A DNA stretch of 64,000 bases from Phaffia rhodozyma (lineage: Eukaryota; Basidiomycota; Tremellomycetes; Cystofilobasidiales; Mrakiaceae): contig JACGZH010000006.1 in assembly GCA_014706385.1 (NCBI GenBank), forward strand, positions 1,711,001 to 1,775,000, given 5' to 3'. Shown piece after piece: positions 1 to 12,764 of this stretch. The translations under genes were made by a program, and so were the position numbers. Below the pieces are notes generated by a model. The model was not told the origin of the DNA. It searched no databases and saw nothing but the letters and a program-made list of their open reading frames with translations. Positions within the stretch are counted from its first letter, which is position 1. Each line of letters opens with the position of its first letter.

Positions 1-155
1 AACCAGACCGAAATCCACAAACACGTCAGAGTCAGTTCAGACGATTCAATACACTGTCTGGTGCTTCCAAGTAACTCGGTCATCATAATTGAGGCTCGAT
101 CGAGGTAAACTCGAGGTCAAGAACACAGGTGTGAGCAAAAGAAGGTTCGTCTCAC

Positions 156-300
156 GAAGAAGATCGATTTTCCTAACCAACGCCCGTTCCCTGGCTCTCT
201 TGGTCTTCGACTCCTGAATTTCTTCGGCTGTCGCTGTCTTTTCTGTTCGGAAGAGATCCTCCTGGGCATGACTATCTGATTGAAGATCTATCCTGTCCAT
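156..300 (-). CDS. First exon of an MFS transporter, cut off by the window edge (partial)
   Basis: An ATG at 300 (minus strand) opens 48 codons that end at a GTGAGA donor at about 155. The peptide is hydrophilic and Glu/Lys-rich and finishes with RALVRKIDLL. This is the form of the cytoplasmic N-terminus of fungal anion:cation symporter (allantoate/nicotinate permease type) MFS proteins, where a 'KxLVRKIDLRLLP'-like stretch leads into the first membrane helix. The helix itself is not visible, so the rest must lie beyond the left edge or in bases 1-150. The family call rests only on this short motif and is tentative. The exon and donor are seen; the function is inferred. Confidence 0.35.
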
Positions 301-1068
301 AGTCGACAAATCTGTAGATGGTTTCTTGGAATGTTACCCAAACGTTCGTTTTCTGTTTTGTCTAAATAGATGATTTTAATTTGTCAACTTTTCGCCGGAT
401 GTCTCCGAAATAAAATATCGAGAGAATTACACTTCGACGGAACTCCGTCGAGAGATCCGCTCGTCCGCTAGATCATGCAGGATAAGTGGTCAATGTAAGG
501 GGCCGGGTTACAGGGTTACGCAAGGTGACTGTAGTTGACTAGGGATGCTCGAGGCGTGGAGGTTTAGGCTTCCAGGCTCAGGGAAGAGAGGATGAATCGT
601 GATTGAATAGCACTGGTAGCTACTAGGTTATTTAACAAGGATCCTAACTTGAAGAACCACATCTTGAAGGAGCGCGCACGCGATCCTTTTATGTGTTCTA
701 GCTACGATGAAGTGGCCACCTGGTTGCCACTCGATTACTAAACTACAGGATTATCAACTAGAGATTATCAAGCAACAGATCACTAATCCATATCACTAAT
801 CCTATCACTAATCAAGGGAACGTAGCTGAGAAGGATTATCAAGCGCATAAGGTGAGGAGAAGGAGCATAACGAAATGGAAGGCATGATGAATAATGGAAT
901 GTGAGCATGGTCACGCTGTCGTGTATATGTTACCTAACTCTGGTTCCTGACAGTCAAGGTCATGTCTATATAGGGAACATCACGTGTTTTCTTACTCATA
1001 GTCATACATAATCATCCCATAGTAAGGAAGGAGAAGGATAGAAAAAGGCCATCAAAGTCCTTATTGGT
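301..1068. other. Intergenic, nothing recognised
   Basis: This is AT-moderate sequence between the start of the partial gene at the left edge and the 3' end of the next minus-strand gene. No open frame of note, RNA gene or repeat was seen. It probably holds the promoter of the left gene and the 3' UTR of the right one. Confidence 0.5.
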
Positions 1069-4000
1069 CTACACTTCCCCGTCGGCCTGCAAAGCCAAAG
1101 CATCGTACTCAACTCTTCCACCATTTGAACCCCTCGGATTATCCTCTGCTCGCTCAAACGGGAGTAGAAGTGTACATCCGAGTGCTACGACAAACACTCC
1201 TGAGGAGACCCACATTGGAGACGACTTTTTTATCGAAAGAAGCTTTCCCGTAAGGAGCGGTGCGACGATGCCCGCTCTGTATGATCGTCCATCATCAACA
1301 GCGTGTGAGCGAACAGATGATGGTCTAGATAGAAACAGAACCGAAATATGAGATCTCACAATCTAGATACAGCAGCACTCGTTCCACAAGCAGTTCCTCT
1401 GATGTCCGTTTCGAATATCTCTGGAGTCATACCATCTATTCCGCAAGCCATTCAACCAAGCCTCGATTAGACCTCGATTATAGATTATCCACCCCTCATG
1501 AGATGAAGAAGAAAAAGAAGAAGGAGAAGAAGAAGAAGAAGAAACTCACAAAGAACAGCATACATCGCTGTACCAGAGATCGAAATAGCGCATGAGCTCC
1601 AGACAACTCCACTTTTAGAACTGACGAGCGAGAAGAGCGTGGTGGCCAAAGATGTAAGCGCGGTCAGGCCCGCTAAGGACTTTCGTCTGCCAAACGTCGT
1701 TTCGACGAGGTATGCCCCAATCTGGAAAAAAAGGGGAGATCTCAGACAATAAGTCTCCTCTCGCAAGAGGATAAAATGGTCAGGGTATGAAACGGAAAGC
1801 GACAAACCAAAGCGCCTGGACAGCCAGCTAGGGTGTATAGCACCAGTTCCTGCAACGCTTCAATCCTTCCACCTTTCGCCGAGTCTTCTGGTACTCTATC
1901 TTCTAGAAGGATTGGTAAGAATGCGTTGAACATAGTGTACGCTGAGAGGGTCGCCCGATCATCGATGGGTACCATGATTAGAGTCAGTTGAGAAAGAGAA
2001 GACTTGTTAACTGAGAGAACCATGTGAAGAAGCTACACACCGAGAGACATTGCTCCCCAGATGACACACATCAATCCAGTCGTCAACCTCCACTCTGGCT
2101 TCCAGATCTCTTTCAACTTCTTCACCGTCTTTCTCCAACCTACTCTCCAATCCACACCACTACCTCTGCCATTTTTCGGTGGTTCACTCGGCTGCCTTAG
2201 AGGAGATCGACTTCCTAAGCGAACGATCATCCCTGGTCTGTTTAGCCTATCAGACGGGCGTAATTGCCCTCTTTCTGGGTGTTCGATCGAGGTCCGTCCG
2301 GCTTCTTGTCCTTCAGGGTCCCCGGCAGGTTTGTGAAGTACGTAGTTTGCTTCTCTTCTCCCAACCTCCTCCTGATCTCTCGAGGCTGTCCTATTCAATC
2401 CTGTCTGACCATCATTGCTTGAGCGCCCCTCGGAGGTTTCTAGATGGATGATGAGATCCGGACGACCGTTCACCGAAATGATGTGACAGAGAGCTTGAAC
2501 GCATGATGGTTTCCGATGTGTGGCGAGTAAGTATCGAGGAGACTCGTACAGTCTGAAAGCAAAAAGGCGGAGAAGAAACATAATTATTGTCTGAATAGAC
2601 AGTAGGAAGAAGAAGAAGAAGAAGAAGAAGAAGAAGAAGAAGATGATGGTTCGAATCAAGTCAGTAAAAGCTAACGAATGTTGATTAGGCAAACCGAAGA
2701 AAGTGATCATACGATTGCACCCAGAGTGCGGAGCATATATCTCCAACCAAGGTTATCTGTCTCGACTGAACATTCATATGAGGAACTCGGACTATGTTCG
2801 GGACAACTCGAGCCAGGTAGGATCCAGAGACCTATCAAGGAGGAGATCACAGCGCCGAGAGAGAAAAATACAGACAATCCAGTGAGTAGGTACTGTGATT
2901 TTCTTGGCATGTTTTCTAAAAAGATTGTGCCGTCTGAAAGAAAAGATTGAAAGGTGAGTGTGTGGTTTTTTCTTTCTTTTCGGAGTACCAATCGATTCAG
3001 AGGAAGCGAGATTTGATTAAGAAAAAAGACCATACCGGTGGGCATAGATCCTCCAACAGCTGAGCCCAGTAGGAGCACGGATATCCTGAGTTCTGTGAAT
3101 CCTCGAGCATAACTACTCAGAAGACCAAAGAGCCCGGTGAGCGCTAGTGTTGCGTTGAACGGAATCGTTCGGCCCCAGATATCAGCTGCTGAGCCCCAGG
3201 CGACAGCACCCTGACAGAAATCATGAACCACAGTAACCGAACGAGATTATCTGAGAAACGAAGCTCAAAAGAGCCGCGAAGCAGAGGATGGACATACGAT
3301 CATCATGCCGACCATCATACACGCCGTCAGAGTCCCGATCTGAGAGGCAGGCACGTCAAAGTGATCCTGAACACGAGGAAGGATGATGGCTATGGTATTT
3401 TAGTCAGGACGGGTAAGCAAATGCCGACGAGAGTGGGCTAATGTCAAGCAGTATACCAAACAAGGAAGCTGCACCTAAACACTAATGATGTACAAATCAG
3501 ATATCTTCACTGGAGAGCAGCCATCAACTGATACAGTGTGAATCTGCTTTACTTACTTGGAGATACATGTTCTGTCGCGAGCGTTTACACCGCGAGACAA
3601 TTTATTGTAGAAACAATGAGGGCACACAGTAAGAGTCTGCTTAGAACTCGTTATATTCTTTGATTACTGAACGACACCAGAGCTCAAACGTACGTCACAA
3701 AGCCTACATATCGGAACAAAACACGCCGGTTAGTGCGATTCATGATAAGACCACTCTATTTCAAACACCAGAACTTACCATCCCATACCACATAGTATCT
3801 GTTGTGAATATAGACGTACGTATCAGAGAGATCAGGAACCAAGGTAGAAGGTTAGGATAGGAAAGATGGGAATGGCTCACGAGAAGTTTCCATTCTTTTA
3901 CAAATGAAAGACGAGTGTCACTTTAGAGAATACATGTCTCTACTAGAAATGAGTGAACACGATGTTCTCACGATAAGATCCTATCCCAATCTCATCAAGT

Positions 4001-4242
4001 GTTTGCTCTAGGGCGGTCAAGTCACCTTCTGAAGATTTATCGGTTGTGATATCAACGTCCTGCTCGTCCTCACTGGAATCAAATTCGGCCTGGAGATGGT
4101 GACCCTGTTGATTGCTCTCTGTGTGCCAATCGGTGAGCGCATAAAAGGGAGTATGGTCTGACTGATCCGGACGAGATGATCTGCCTATTGATGAGAATAA
4201 TGAAGATGGCCTCTTGACCAGCGCAGGCGTTGAGCCGGACAT
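1069..4242 (-). CDS. MFS transporter of the SV2/SVOP-like type, many exons including four microexons
   Basis: This is a multi-exon 12-helix transporter, probably in the plasma or vacuolar membrane; substrate unknown. Pieces that splice in order are: an acidic N-terminus ending TLDEIGIGSY; helix 1 spelled over four microexons (QWKLL, ILCGMGW, LCD, NMYLQ at 3881-3894, 3779-3798, 3694-3703, 3557-3571); AIILPRVQDHFDVPASQIGTL; the helix 2-4 exon with GAVAWGSAADIWGR (the family's loop 2-3 D-x-x-GR); DGTIFLENMPRKSQYLLT; LYESPRYLL after helix 6; a long hydrophilic central loop; AYTMFNAFLPILLE; and TPEIFETDIRGTACG before the last helices. The stop is at 1069. An alternative ATG at 4281 is in frame. 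One intron (about 2540-2720) holds a (TTC)n run. The frame at the junction after the fourth microexon is not resolved. Family assignment is good; the substrate cannot be read. Confidence 0.8.
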
Positions 4243-4824
4243 TGTTGGCTGGAAGAGTGACACCAAAGTGAGCAGCGTCATTCAAGAGGAAAGGCGGGGG
4301 TAAAGAGACGCCAGCGCGAGGTGTTACATGAGCTTGCACGGTAAGATATCAGCATACTTTGCCTATTAATATCCTACTGTTATATGCAGTGCAAATTCTC
4401 ATGTCGTTCGAGACACGTGCTCTGCGTCGTGGCCCAAATCATGACGTCTGATGTCAGCCGTCTATAGCATACACAAGAGAAGCCACGGATGTCTGTACAA
4501 TGCGCCATTCAGCGTAAGTTTCAGCCGGGCTTGGATAAGATCCTCCTTTGGCACCTAGGTGTTCTTACTCTGGGAGGACCACCATTCGAGAGATGAAGCC
4601 CCAGGGGAACGAAGGGAGAGCTAGAAGATGGACAACGTAACGGCTATTACTGTTGAGGTAACCACGATCACCAATATTCTGGCTGTGCAAATTGCATTCT
4701 TATCAGATTACATTTTTCCCTTCCGATCGATCTCGTTCCCTTCGCTCGCTCCACTCATCGTCTCCTTGTCCCTCGTCTACGAGCAACCAACGTACCTACC
4801 AATACAACATCGACAACCATCACC
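4243..4824. other. Divergent promoter region between the MFS transporter and AFG1
   Basis: This 582-bp gap separates two start codons that face away from each other. The last 100 bases before the + strand ATG are pyrimidine- and ACAA-rich, as expected of a fungal 5' leader. No specific operator was identified. Confidence 0.4.
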
Positions 4825-7665
4825 ATGCTAGTTAGCACCAGAATCGGATGTTGTAATCTGAGTGGAAGACATAAAGTGCTCTCATACTCAGGAACTTATT
4901 CTCTTTCTACCACTCTATCCAGGCAATCTCGCTCACCAGCCGGTATACGAACATATGCCTTGCCCTCGAACTCTTCAGCGGTCTGTAGAAAAGATAACAT
5001 CAAGCTTTCAGAAAATTCACGGTCGAAACAGATAAAGAAAACAACCGATCTTATCGAAATCTACCGAGATAAAGTCCACAGAGGAGAACTCCAGTGGGAT
5101 GATCACCAAGTTCGGATCTTGTTACAGGTAACGTCATGTTATAGATCTCATCCCTATACTAGGTTTCTGTGCTGATTTTTTCTCTCTAACAATCTTGACA
5201 GCTTCGATCGCTATGCCGGAGACTGGCAACATATAAACCTCCAGCATATCTACTGGATGACCTTCCTCCTCTTCCTCCTCTCAAAAATCCTCCTTCAAAT
5301 GAATCTTGGTGGCCGTTCAGTCCCCGGGCGCAACCGCAACCTGAAGAATCTCTAGACCTCACTCGAATATTATCTATCGAAGAAGAACTCGCTGCGTTAA
5401 GTACCCCAACCGGAGTTCTACTTACTGGTCCTCCTGGAAGTGGAAAAACGTTCCTTCTTGATCTCGCGTTTGAGCACCTCAGCTTACTCCCAGGAGAGAA
5501 AAAGACAAGAAGGCATTATCATGCGTTCCTGTTGAATGTCTACCGACTCCTACATCTCGAAGGCAAAGCCATGAATGAGGGAACCACCGAACAGGCTAGA
5601 AAAATTGTGGCAGAGAAAGCTTTGAAGGGAGGCTGGAGGACTGTCTTCGCCGGCGGGAAGTTCCAGGACGGGCAGGAGGAGAAAGTAGGAAGCTTGGTGG
5701 AGCGAGCCAGAAGAGATGACGAGTTAGCATTCAGAGTAGCAAAGAGATTGATCGTCGAGGAGGGGTGGCTCATCCTGTTTGTATTGAATCTATCAGACAA
5801 CAATCCCTTCTCTTCGCTCATATATCAGTAATTGACTTGTAAATCGTGTCCCAACAGATTCGACGAACTTCAGATCCTCGACCCAGCGACCGCCTCTCTG
5901 TTTACCTCAATCATTACTCACTTCTGGCGCCTAGGTGGTGTCATACTCGCCACATCCAATCGGATTCCAGATGATATATACACTATGGGTGTCCAAAGAA
6001 GGCGGATCGAAAGCTTTCTCAGTTGTCTCAAGAGCAGATGCGACGTTCTTGAGGTCGACGGAGGAAAGGATTACAGAGAGGTTGAACAGACTAAACAGCT
6101 ATTAGATCAGCAGGCAAATGATAACAGAGGTGGAAGTTGGAACATCGGAGACGCAGGAAGGAAAGCGTGGGAAGACAAATGGGAACGACTTGTCCAGGGG
6201 CGCCAGGGTACGTTTGATCAGTGCTTTTCTCCGAGATATTACTTTTCTTTTCTCTAACCGGATAGACACCACTCTTCATTCCTTAGTCACACCTGCGACA
6301 CTGTTGGTGTACAATCGGCCGATTCTTGTTCCTGCCCAAGTATCACCAGATCTCTCATCAGGCTCAACGACACTGGAGGATTGTCCCACTGTGGGAGGCA
6401 TTGCTCGATTCACTTTCTCCGAGATCTGTGAAACAGTTAGTCGAATCCTTGATCGTCGCATTTCATTTCTTTCATCACAATGTTCGCTGATTTGCGCATT
6501 TATCTTTGCGCGTAGGCCCTCGGTCCGGCAGACTACATCTCGATTGCCTCAACATACTCTACGATCTTTGTCTCAGACATTCCACCTATCAAGACATCGA
6601 TGAAGAATGAAGCACGTCGATTGATCAACCTGCTCGATGCTCTCGTCAGTTTCATCTGTTTGACATCCTTCAATCAAAGATGTACAACCAAAGCTTAACC
6701 ACCATCTATCTCCTTTGGAAACCTTGGCGAACAGTACGAATCAAGATCAAGACTTCACATTCATTCTTTGACATCCTTACACGGTCTTTTCTTCCCAGAC
6801 GCATCTTCTATCACTCCTGATGAACTTTTCCTTAGAGATTCTCTCGAACAGGAAGCGTTGAGCGAGATGCAGAAGGAGATGGAGGAGCCCACAAGACCCA
6901 ATATCTCTCTTTACAATCAAAATCACCAGCCTGAGTCTACCATTAGCGAGCCAGTGATTACAAGAGAAGGGAGTTCATCAACTGCGATCGATGAAGAGCA
7001 AACGAAGGGCTTGAAATCAGGACTGAAGGGAGGGGCTTTTGCGAATTTAGCAATCTTCACAGGGGAGGATGAACGGTTTGCCTTTGTTCGTCTCTTTTTC
7101 CTGCTTATTCTCTTAATCGATGAGCCTGTCCTTCATTCCTCTGTTCTCTGACACTTCTCTCTCGCCCCTTCACTGACAACTCTTTCTTATCGACTTAAAA
7201 TAAAACACACAGAAACGAGCACTCTCAAGACTAACGGAACTCACAAACCCTCTCCTTCCCGCCAGACGTTGGACGCCTATACCTATCTCCCTCCGCACAT
7301 GGGAGTCTCTCTCTCCATCACGTTTCTCTTCTCAGGCACCAAAAGTTTCTTTGCTCGATTCCGTCCCTGCTTCACTATCGCCTTCGCCTTCACCTCGGGC
7401 TTCATTTTCGTCATCCTCTTCTTCGTCGGACCTTGTCACCCCCCTTCCGCGCTCTTCCCTCCCAAATCCGGTCCCTCACCAAGTTCATCCAGACGACTTT
7501 GCTCATGAAGCATCATACGACACGCCTCTTCGGACACGCAAACAACCTCGTACTGACATCTCAAAAGATGACCCTCCTCGGATGAAAGAGAAACATTTTT
7601 GGGGAGTTGCCAGGTGGGGACCTAAAGCTGGAAAATGGGGCACTGGATTTGGAGATGATAAGTGA
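4825..7665 (+). CDS. AFG1: AFG1/LACE1-type mitochondrial AAA ATPase
   Basis: This is a mitochondrial inner-membrane ATPase of the AFG1/LACE1 family, linked in yeast to turnover of mitochondrially encoded cytochrome oxidase subunits. Seven exons splice in frame (4825-5127, 5202-5776, 5858-6207, 6266-6435, 6516-6644, 6735-7085, 7213-7665) to 776 residues. The N-terminus is basic, Ser/Thr/Arg-rich and nearly free of acids, like a matrix presequence. Visible motifs: Walker A GPPGSGKT, Walker B LILFDELQILD split by an intron, the sensor-like ILATSNRIPDDIY, ARRLINLLDALYES, FTGEDERFAFKRALSRL, and the C-terminal KHFWGVARWGPKAGKWG. These match the family order. A Ser-rich stretch (about 640-700) makes it longer than animal LACE1. 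It is divergent from the MFS gene and convergent with the Msb1-like gene. Confidence 0.92.
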
Positions 7666-7997
7666 ATTTTGGGGTTTCTATCTCATGAAGTCGGAGGAAA
7701 AGGTGGATGAATGAGCATGTATATCACTACAAAGAGAGAGAAAAGATGGTTGATGTTGCTCCCATATATGATATAATAGAATAGTAGAACAGACTAGAAA
7801 GGACGTATATGCTAAGATTGGATTTTTAATAGGGATTGATCAAAAAAAGAAAGTTTAACAAGTTGACGCGCAGACATCAGAACAGTCACCGAGAACCAAA
7901 TTGAAGCAAAAGGAAGAGACACGTAAGGGAGGAATCTTTAAAAAGATAAAGAGAAGAAAAAAAATACAACTTTGATGTATACCGATTGATCGTACGA
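7666..7997. other. 3' regions of two convergent genes
   Basis: This 332-bp A-rich spacer lies between the stop of AFG1 and the stop of the Msb1-like gene. It contains an A-rich stretch around 7840-7970. Nothing else was recognised. Confidence 0.4.
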
Positions 7998-10900
7998 TCA
8001 AGGGCTAGAAGGCAAAGGAACCATCTCAGGCGCTATCATTTTGACTGGCCGAACAAGTCGTTCCCTACTAGCCGAACGGGCAGGCAGAGGCGGCGGCGGT
8101 GAGTGAGGTCGAGCAAGTAACGTTAACTGCTTGAGCGTAGGCTTATACTCGACCTCCGACGTATCTTCTCCAAGCGTGCCTTCAATTTCCTCAGTCACCT
8201 GAGAAACCCAATGATGACGAACAATCAAACGTTAGTCAATACTTTTGTCAGACCAACCATCCAAAACAGATTCAGAATACGAACAGTATCATCAACAAAT
8301 ATTTCTCTGCCAAGATCTTCGATCTGAGGAATGTTTCCATGTACAGCCTGCAAAGGCGATTTTACAGCACAAGACTCGACTGTTGTTGCTACCGATCCGA
8401 GTTCTGATCTTTGGGTTGATCGTTCAGAAACAGACGAATGGATAGATCCCTGGGAATCTTCTGATGGGAGTTTCTCCGTTGCTAGACCTTCCCCGTCCTC
8501 ATCTTCAGCAGGAGTGACAAATGAGACAAAAGATGGAGTGTTTATCTCCTCACTGTTACTCATTTCTTGTTTGGGATCAACTGCAGAATCTTCAGATGGA
8601 GCGCAAGGCGGGCTGATCTCAACCTTTGGTAGGACTCCTTCCCACTGCACACTTCCTTCCCTGTCCCTTTCTTGAGTATTCACTGACTGATCCTTCCCGA
8701 GAGAAAGTATCTCGGCGATTATCGCCAGGTCCGAGTCGTTCCCTATATCCACAGATGGTTCGTTCCCTGTATCTTCTTCAGCATCTACCGGGAGATCAGA
8801 TATAGTTGGGCCTAAGATCACCAAACCGGTCCTCGAGTTGAGTCCGACTGGATGAGGAGAGGACGTCCGACCGATATCGACAATTCTACCCTCCTGAGTG
8901 TCATCTGTCCAGGAACTTGGGAAAGAAGCCTGCGCCGAAGAAGAGACAGCCGCGAACGTTGTTCTGGTTGGTGTGACATCCTCTTCCTCGTTGTCATCGA
9001 TAGCGTTCAAGGTATTTTTCCCACCTAGGAAGCTTCTAAGCCGACGAAGAGGCCCTGTCGAGGTTATTTTTTGATCTACGAGTACTGAATCATGTTCTTT
9101 AAGCACCGGCTGATCCCTTTCGAGCAAAGGGGATGGCGAAGCAGACGATATGTTTTTACTTCTTCGATCGATCAATCCATCAGTTATGACATAATCGTCT
9201 GATACGCTCTTTCTCGATGGTTTAGAAGGAGGTGGCTGGACTGAGGAAACCTCGATGGCTGTCACAGAGAGCTCCGGAGATGGAATGCCAGACCTTCGAC
9301 CAGGAAGGTCAGCCGGGAGTAAGGAAGGTTTCTCTTCACTAGACGATCGAGCAGAGAGCTTATGACCAAAGAAATTTGGAGTGAGCGATTCGAGGAAGCT
9401 TGCTTGTCTTCTGGACTTGGGCGCTGATAGATTCATTATGGCCGAAGTCATAGGAGTAAGAGCTGCTTGATCGGATCGAATCGGAGCCCGGGTACCGATT
9501 GAAGGAAGAAGAGAAGAGATGGAAACCATAAGCCATTCTGGGGAGAAAGAGGAAGCCTTGAGCTCATACAGCGCGAAAGTTGGAAACGTCGTTTGAGAAA
9601 CCGAGCCCGGATCAAGTTGAATGTCCTGAGAGAACTCTACGAAAGCTTCGTCCATGTTCTAAGGATGAGGATAAAAATCAACAAATTCCAAGTTCAGGTC
9701 AATCCCAGGCTCTAGTTTGGATCCTAGGGAAAAGAGGCGGCCATATACTAACCAACATGGACGCTCCAGCCACTTCCATCGCTCCGTTCCATCCCTCGTC
9801 ATCCAACTTCAGAAGATTCGTCCTAGCTGTCTCAACCGACTCGTCTCTCATGATCCTCTCCATGTCTAAGCTCCGCGCACTGATCCTCTTCGAGCCTTCC
9901 TCTTCCTCTCCTAAGGTCTCCTCCCACGGTAAATTGGTACTTGCGTCTTGAAATAGACCTTGATGCATCTCTCCTTTTAAGGGAACACCAGGTGAGTCTC
10001 CAAATCCAGCTAGAGAGAAATCCGTCCATGTCTCCGCCTTCAGCTCTGGTCGTTTTATGGAGGGCGTAGACTTCAAGTGATCGAGAGTTACTAAAGGAGA
10101 AGCATTCTTCTGATGACTTTTCACGCTATCCTGTAATGCAAACGAGGATCTACTAGCCCCGAAGGGTCTGTATAGTTCGTGTGTTTCACATTCTACTTTT
10201 TTCTGTCCGGTCTCCTTCGTGGATAGAGTATCACTACTGTCCTTGGAAATCTGCACCTTGTCCGAAGTTATTCCTAAGATACGGATCGTCTCCCCGGTAA
10301 AGATCCCTTCCAAACTCATCTCCTTCTCTTCCCTCGCCTGCCGTCTCATCTCAATCCAGATCCCCATGGCCTCTTCTTCTTCCCTCCGCTGCGGGCCTGC
10401 CTTTGCATTCGACCATGAAGAGCCTTCTACCCTAGCTTCTACTGCCCAATTGATTAATTGGACAGGACTTGTCCGGACTTCCTTCTCAAGGAGGGGCACG
10501 GTCCGACAAGGCGCAGCTCTGATCCGAAGATGCAACACTCGCTTGAGTCGGTGACTAGTTAAGAATAAACCAGAGACAGAAGGGGCAGCATCCGGCTGGC
10601 GATGGGAAGCTGGTTTTGGCGAGGAGGTCTGAGTCAAATGGGACTGAGCGAGACGTGAGCTATTTGGGTAGGATTGAATCAGAGGCAGAAGTCGGGTTTG
10701 AATTTGCATTCGGGAAGCTTGATCTCTATGAACGACCAAAAGACCAAGATTAATGATCAGCAATTCTTCAAACAATCAGAAACCTCACAAAAGCGAGAGG
10801 AGGCTGACCTGATGTAAGCCAGAAGGAGATGCTCCAGTCTTCTTCCCCAAATTTCCCACTCTTTAAACAACTCCTCGACACCTCTTGCCTCTCTTTCTCC

Positions 10901-11977
10901 GACAGCCCAACCTCTACTTCGAAACACCCAAAACCCTATGATCATCGACAGTTTCCCGATACTGACCCCACTTGTGTCGACCACTGATGCTGCGGACATC
11001 AGGACCTCCAAGACTGAACGAATCAGTTCTTTATCTTCTCCTTCTGGCACAAATGTCGACCAGCTCTGAGAGGGAAATCCAGCCTCTCGCTCAGAAACCG
11101 CGAATGTATCATACAAAGCACGTCTTGACATTCCCTTGGATGAATCGAGATGGCGGAGCGAGAACCGGATGACGGAAGCAAGATCATGGACATTAAGCGC
11201 ATATTTGAGCTCAGTGAGGAAGAGATATTGAGGACTAGGCTGACTAAGTGACAATGAAGATGACCTGAGAGAAAAGAGACTTGGCCTATGCGTTTGAGCA
11301 AAATAAATCAAGAGCGCATGTTGGATGGAAGGAGACTGAGAGGGTCTGTGTGGTAAAAATAACCCAGGGGTCGCGATTCCTGACAAGGGAAAAATGTAAA
11401 CAAAACAACAACGGTGCCTGAGTCAACTCTGCAACAGAAATAGTATATCGAACCGAAAGGAACTTGTAGACTTGGAGAACATACCTTTTCCTTTCATTGC
11501 CTTCCCTACGATATCGAAGAACTCTCTGACTTCTTCTTCTCTGAACCAAATATTCTCAAGGATCCTTTCCTCCCGCTTTTGTTTCTCTCCCGGATCTTCT
11601 TCTTCTTCTACCGGTGATTCTTCGGTATGTCCATCTCGAGGATGACCATTGATCAAATCGGTGAAATTCAGCTCGAGCTGAGGAGCGTTACTTAGAGACG
11701 ATCTTGGTCTTGCTTTCGATTCTTCCAAAGGGGTACGCGCCGATAACGACCTTCGCCTTGAAAAGAGCTTCAGGGCATTGGAGAACGTTCCTGTGGGCGT
11801 CGAAGAGGCGAAGGGGGAGGATGAGGGAGGTTGGGTCAACATGGGAAGGAGCATTGATCGAGGTCGAGGATGAGGTGTGGGTGTGGAGGGTTGGCTATGT
11901 GGATATGGGTCTTGGTCAGTCTGGCCAGACTTCTTGGCCGACAGGGCAGCCTTTCTTTTTCCAAACAAAGATGTCAT
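7998..11977 (-). CDS. Msb1/Mug8-domain morphogenesis protein
   Basis: Minus-strand multi-exon gene, ATG at 11977 (MTSLFGKRK) and stop at 7998. The N-terminal third is a Ser/Pro-rich leader followed by LELNFTDLINGH, EEVREFFDIVGKAMKG, then SIQHALLIYFAQTH, ELKYALNVHDLASVIRFSLRHL, EREAGFPSQSWSTFVPEGED and SMIIGFWVFRSRGW. This is the RhoGAP-like Msb1/Mug8 domain, including the short WTDFSLAGFGD and DEAFVEFSQDI segments further on. The C-terminal half (about 8225-9200) is Ser/Thr/Glu-rich and disordered. Known family members act in polarised growth downstream of Cdc42 and Rho1; that role here is inferred. The presence of the domain is a family-level recognition without a search, so the name is given with moderate confidence. 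Confidence 0.65.
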
Positions 11978-12764
11978 AGGTAGTTGTATATTCAGACGAG
12001 AGAAGTCAGGAGCCGGCTATCGGATTGGCCTTGCAGACAGATCTATGGGGGAAAATTCGGTAGCGGGCACAGTTGTGAGCTTGATAGTTGATCGATAAGG
12101 GTATTCACTAACAGTCAAATGAAAGGCGGTGAGTGTGTGACACAGAAGGATACCGAACGAGAGGATGGATGTTGAGAAGCAACGACAGGAGATATATGGA
12201 AAGAGAAAGAGGGACGGGGAGGCTGTAAGGGACCGATATATCCATGTTCCTGTTCCTGTCTATGTTCTGTATCACGATCTGGTCGTACGAAAAAAAGATA
12301 TTGCAAGCTACTAGAACGTTGCGAAGCTGAAAGTAGAGCTCGCGAGAGTTGGCAACGCGATAAGGACTTGACAAGGGGAGGAAATCAGGATTAACGGACA
12401 ACAGTAAGCTGGATAAGCGAGCACTCCAAACTGTGTCGCTTGATGAGCATATAGCGGTCTTCTCTAATGCGTCAGTTAGTTAGCCGTTCTCACCCACTAA
12501 ATGCTTAATCTTCGAAACATGTTGTGTCAACTAAGATGTAACTAGAGCGGAGGGAATCAACCTACCGACCATCACGATGGGATTGACATGGAAAAAATAA
12601 CTTTTGCACAAGAGATAAGGCAAGAACACAAGGGGACATAGCCCATACAAGAATAAAAGAACAGACACAAAACACTGGCAAAATTGATGATGGAAGAAAG
12701 AGGCAACTGTAAGATGAGAACAGAAGAGGATCAACTGGCAGGATCCAATGGGAGCGTGTTCAAT
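11978..12764. other. Intergenic region, nothing recognised
   Basis: Sequence between the start of the Msb1-like gene and the stop of the complex I subunit gene, both on the minus strand. It should hold the Msb1-like promoter and leader plus the ESSS 3' UTR. The short minus-strand open frames here have no protein-like character. Confidence 0.4.

Noticed and set aside
2600..2645. (GAA)n coding for a Phe run in the MFS gene
   Set aside because: The run lies inside a GT-AG intron of the MFS gene, so the poly-Phe reading is not translated.
12108..12401. 97-codon minus-strand frame between the Msb1-like gene and ESSS
   Set aside because: Overlaps promoter/leader sequence, and its composition matches non-coding DNA.
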